From Lamellibrachia columna (Eukaryota; Annelida; Polychaeta; Sabellida; Siboglinidae), in NCBI GenBank assembly GCA_963662155.1, contig OY759262.1:15817282-15881281 (forward strand): a stretch of DNA of 64,000 nucleotides. Reading direction: 5' to 3'. Within the stretch, counting starts at the first letter, position 1, and the number at the start of each line of letters is the position of its first letter. The position numbers and the translations under genes were made by a program. Shown here piece by piece: positions 60,587-64,000 of the stretch. The notes beneath the pieces are model-generated. The model made no database searches and was not told where the DNA came from. It saw nothing but the letters and a program-made list of their open reading frames with translations.

Positions 60587-62160
60587 AACAAAGAGGAATT
60601 GGGCATGTTTGTGGTCAACAGCAGGCATTACAAAGCAGAGCTACAAAGTGGTTTAGTTATTAACTCATAATATCAGCTATCAGCTAGCTGGTAGGTGAGC
60701 AAACAAACTCCCAGGCCGAACAACAATAACCAAAATTAGCAAAACATGACAACACTACTTTGATGACAGAAGAAACTAGCAAATTTGGGACAGTCTACAT
60801 GGTCCATGACTCTGAAGGTGCGGGTCCTTCCTTTTAAGACACATCGAAACCAAGTCAGCCAACAATACCCTTAAGGTGTTCAAAGAACACCAATGACTGG
60901 AGCCTTGCAGCAAAGAGCCATGTGTCTTGTGACATCCCGAAGCACATTATAGTGACAATGTCTGACAGGGCAGCTAGAGAGTGTAAGTTCAATGACATCC
61001 TCGAAGATTACAGAAAGTCTGTATCACATGACAAGCATCACATGACAAGTCTTTGAGAATGCAGCCTGCATGTTCTTCTTAGCAGAACAAATGATCAGCT
61101 TCCTTGAGAGATATGGTGCCCCGATTCTCTGAACCACTTGTTGAAGGCAGTTTTACACAATCTGAAGACCTCTGAATATCTGGCCGGAGTCAAGGGTCTT
61201 GGAATGGTCAGCTGGTTAGTAACAGGAACTTTATGGCTGGTGCTGGAGGATATATCAGTGCACATCCTGGACATGAATGCCTACTACTTCTAACCTTGTT
61301 CCATAATGTCACACACAACTTTGCAGACTTCTTTCTGGTGCACTGCTCCCAATTGGTGAGACAACGAAAGTGCAGTTTGATATCATCACCGAGGCACTGC
61401 TGCAACCGTCAGTGTATGATGCAACAGTTGAGTAGAGACCCTGCTTGAGGTAGGCTTCCCAACTATAGCTGTCCTGAGTCAACGGCTGTTCCTGGACCAC
61501 CCATATAATGGTGATGGCGCTGATGCAGAGACATGGATGAAACCAACTTCAGCAGTAGAAGCCAAGAAGACGAAACATGAAATTGCAGTGCAGCAGCGAA
61601 TCAAGTTGCAACAGCATCCATTACTGGCTATGGCAGACACCAAATTAGATTAACAACATGTTGGCATCCTATCCAAGCAATGCACAGCAAATCAAGGCAA
61701 TCACAGCACAACTCCAGTTTAGACGTGATGTTCTAAACTAGAAGCCATCACAGTGTTCACTTATCAACAAGAGTAAGAAGGATCAATGAAGCATGTCAAC
61801 CTTAGTCCCTGGTCCTGAGCTGGTTGCCAACCTCAAGGAGTTGGTGAATGAAGCTGTAGTTGTGGATCAGAATAAAGAAGCTAGGCACCGACTTGTAGGC
61901 AAACATGTCAAACACCGCTGTTTGTGATAATAATACAATCAGTGATTGCTCCAGAAACTGATGAACTGGGGATAATCAGGGCCCCAGTCTCCATGTAAAC
62001 AAACTGGATGCGTGTCATTTTACTTTTCGTGATTTATTTTATGAAGTATTATGCACCAATCAATTAATATCCCCAATTCTAGAAAGTGTCAGGATATCTT
62101 TTTCATGGAAGTAGAAAGTGCCTTCGTAACAAATACAGATAATTATTCTAGATAAATGTG
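60587..62160 (+). other. Degenerate coding-like region
   Basis: Short frames such as TVQFDIITEALLQPSVYDAT (about 61,371) and DAETWMKPTSAVEAKKTKHE (about 61,524) look like pieces of a once-coding sequence interrupted by stops. I do not recognise the family. Confidence 0.3.
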
Positions 62161-62341
62161 AACGCGATGGCAAGGTGGCATCGGTTCAGTGGGTTTTATT
62201 CATGTATAGTGATGCCAGCAAACCACTAGACAGTCATTTAACCATGCTGTCACATGTGTCTTGGACAAAAAAGAAAAAAATTATGAAAAATATAAAGGAT
62301 GGAAGCGTTGAGGCTTACAGTGCCTACTGTGCAGACACGTT

Positions 62342-62369
62342 CATTATGCCCAAACATTTGGGCATAATG
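62342..62369. repeat. Perfect 13-bp inverted repeat
   Basis: CATTATGCCCAAA, spacer CA, then the exact reverse complement TTTGGGCATAATG. Confidence 0.93.
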
Positions 62370-62645
62370 TAAGTACGGGGATGTATTGCATATGTATCTG
62401 TTGGGAGCAGGCCATTAGCCAGCGACCCATCTGCCCATCTTCAAGACAGGCCGAAGTCTGATGAAGACAACTAAATAAAAATGGGTTTTTCTTTTTACAA
62501 AATGCAATTTTTTCATAATATCATTGTCATTATTATTATTTAACTACGTTAAATTCTAAGGCTTAAATGTATGCAAAAGTGGTGACTATTGTACAGGCGA
62601 TGAAAGCAACCTCGCTGCACAGCTAAAAAAAAATTATTGGGTCAA

Positions 62646-62779
62646 TAATCCCTACACTTTGAAGTCACACACATTTTGTTGTGTCAGCGTTGCCTCTATA
62701 TTAGCTTTACAGAAATTATATTACATTAAGCATCAATATCTGTTGAGTATAATGTGCTTATTTTAATTGATGTTTCAGC
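62646..62779. repeat. 134-bp direct repeat, copy 1
   Basis: Matches 63,867-64,000, which runs off the window end; few differences. Ends TTTTAATTGATGTTTCAGC. Confidence 0.88.
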
Positions 62780-62810
62780 ATGAAACATATAGCAATTTCT
62801 GTCTTTGCAG

Positions 62811-62894
62811 TTTGTAAACCTGTGGAATTGCAGCTGCAGCCATGGTCACCGTAACCACAGCCTTTTCGCACTGCCCAAAAGTGAAAGTACTTAG
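62811..62894 (+). CDS. Candidate short 5' exon of a host gene
   Basis: Flanked by GTCTTTGCAG and GTGAGT. It contains ATG at 62,842 and MVTVTTAFSHCPKVKVLR up to the donor (phase 2). No homologue recognised. Confidence 0.25.
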   Translation, partial: FVNLWNCSCSHGHRNHSLFALPKSEST

Positions 62895-63203
62895 GTGAGT
62901 TGTACTTGTATCAAAGGACATAAATAGTGTCATTTGTATTCTTTGGTCGTATATATTTAAATCTCTTACAAACAGTGTTTTTCACCTTACACGTGAAACA
63001 TCTATGCTGAAGACACCAGCGAGGCACAATAGTTACCACATTATCATTTGTATTTTGTGCTAAAAACCCTGCAGCGTCATGGACTTGTTAGATACAAAAT
63101 ATGACATTATGATGCAAATCAAGTGACATTTATGTGGACATTGCCCCGACTTCTAATATAGGTTTTACGGTAGACCTGGTAAACCAAATCACGACAATTT
63201 CGC

Positions 63204-63240
63204 CTATATAAGGGGCACGACTCCATTACAGCTTCCGACT
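63204..63240 (+). promoter_or_regulatory. TATA promoter
   Basis: CGCCTATATAAGGGGC is a strong TATA box, with CTCCATTACAG about 20-30 bp downstream as a possible start region. The gene it drives is not evident in the window. Confidence 0.45.
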
Positions 63241-63866
63241 TCAAAATTGTCAACGGAAAAGGAATACCATATGTCTCTTGATGACTGAGTTTCTTTTATG
63301 ATTTGTGATAGATTATACACTATATTCTGCGATTGGAATACATTGAATTAGTAATCACCTGCTTGTGAAATAATTGCATTTGCATCGAAAACAATATTTG
63401 ACATAAAGATTCTCGGTTATTCGTTCGTCCGACGTTTAGCTCATTATTCGGAGGAGCATAAATCTTTGGAATTTGACTTCGACACAGAGGTTTAAGGTAA
63501 CCTTTGTAGCTAAAGGCAGGTTGAAAGTGAAGCAGTTATTTTCGCTCATGCAGATGTGCTTAGCAGTGATATCGTTTTTTCATTGTGCCACAGATTGGCA
63601 AGGTCAGGGTCCCAGTTTTCATTTACTGCGAGAACTTTTCTATATCTGTTTTATTTTTATGTAACACCTCGGTTGAGTTGTATTATTGTAAAGGGGTGCA
63701 GGCTTATGTTTACTCATTCATACTAATTATAAATAACTGCTCACATATTTGGGATGGCACTGATTACTCATTGTTTGTTTTGATATACTGCATGTGGGTA
63801 AACCATTTATATATTTTGTATGTTTTATTAATTCAATGAACATTTATTTCACAGCTTGAGAGATAA

Positions 63867-64000
63867 CAATCCCCACACTTTGAAGTCTCACGCATTTTGT
63901 TGTGTCAGCGTTGCCTCTCTGTTAGCTTTATAGAAATTGTATTACATTAAGCATCAATATCTGTTGAGTATAATGTGCTTATTTTAATTGATGTTTCAGC
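63867..64000. repeat. 134-bp direct repeat, copy 2 (window end)
   Basis: Begins CAATCCCCACACTTTGAAGT and continues past the window, so a larger duplication with a 1,221-bp period is likely. Confidence 0.88.

Noticed and set aside
1..64000. tRNA, rRNA and snRNA genes
   Set aside because: No cloverleaf with A/B boxes or recognisable rRNA/snRNA sequence noticed on either strand; a covariance-model scan would be the proper test.

Overview
The window looks like a eukaryotic, probably marine invertebrate, nuclear locus. The evidence is GT-AG introns, TATA promoters, AATAAA signals, many microsatellites, and remnants of non-LTR retrotransposons and of piggyBac, hAT-like and Tigger/pogo transposons. 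A mollusc or cephalochordate host would fit the transposon mix, but I cannot assign a species. I see no bacterial operons, rRNA, tRNA or CRISPR.

Layout: positions 1-54,777 are a head-to-tail array of five related units: U1 (1-9,308, partial), U2 (9,309-22,110), U3 (22,111-32,652), U4 (32,653-42,982) and U5 (42,983-54,777, cut on its right side). A full unit carries, in order: (i) a repeated TATA promoter module; (ii) in U1, U2 and U5 a promoter 'alpha' with CTCF-like, CCAAT and ETS-like motifs, a piggyBac C-terminal zinc-finger remnant and a dead non-LTR RT (LINE A); in U3 and U4 this block is replaced by a divergently transcribed pair, a truncated NADAR-domain gene (-) and a spliced membrane-anchored gene (+); (iii) a second RT fragment (LINE B) and a Patched/Dispatched-like fragment; (iv) an RPA1-like zinc-ribbon/OB-fold ORF, an ORF with a SUMO-interaction-like motif and a strongly acidic ORF; (v) three very short, mutually homologous exons, each directly behind a splice acceptor and each ending in its own stop codon; (vi) a small exon family (C), a C2H2 zinc-finger ORF, promoter 'beta', an acidic ORF and an hAT-like transposase remnant, then a diverged paralogous exon (D). 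U1 lacks part vi and instead carries exons A and B of the same family.

How the parts may work together: the ORFs of parts iv and v are separated only by stop codon-pyrimidine tract-AG, and all the acceptors and candidate donors I could place are in phase 0. This suggests one transcription unit that can join an RPA-like or SUMO-interacting N-terminal part to different C-terminal tails. The second theme is an expanding exon family (A, B, C, D) whose members each carry their own intron and a 13-nt mini-exon and have landed at different places. The gene content (RPA-like ssDNA binding, NADAR, C2H2, acidic regulatory proteins, compact splicing) is virus-like or selfish-element-like, but no capsid, polymerase, helicase or complete integrase is present, so the origin is left open.

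The right flank, 54,778-64,000, is single-copy: a Tigger/pogo transposase with its catalytic triad but no N-terminal DNA-binding part, its 3' terminal repeat, minisatellites, a DIRS-like gag/ORF1 remnant, a piggyBac pseudogene, two TATA promoters and several direct repeats.
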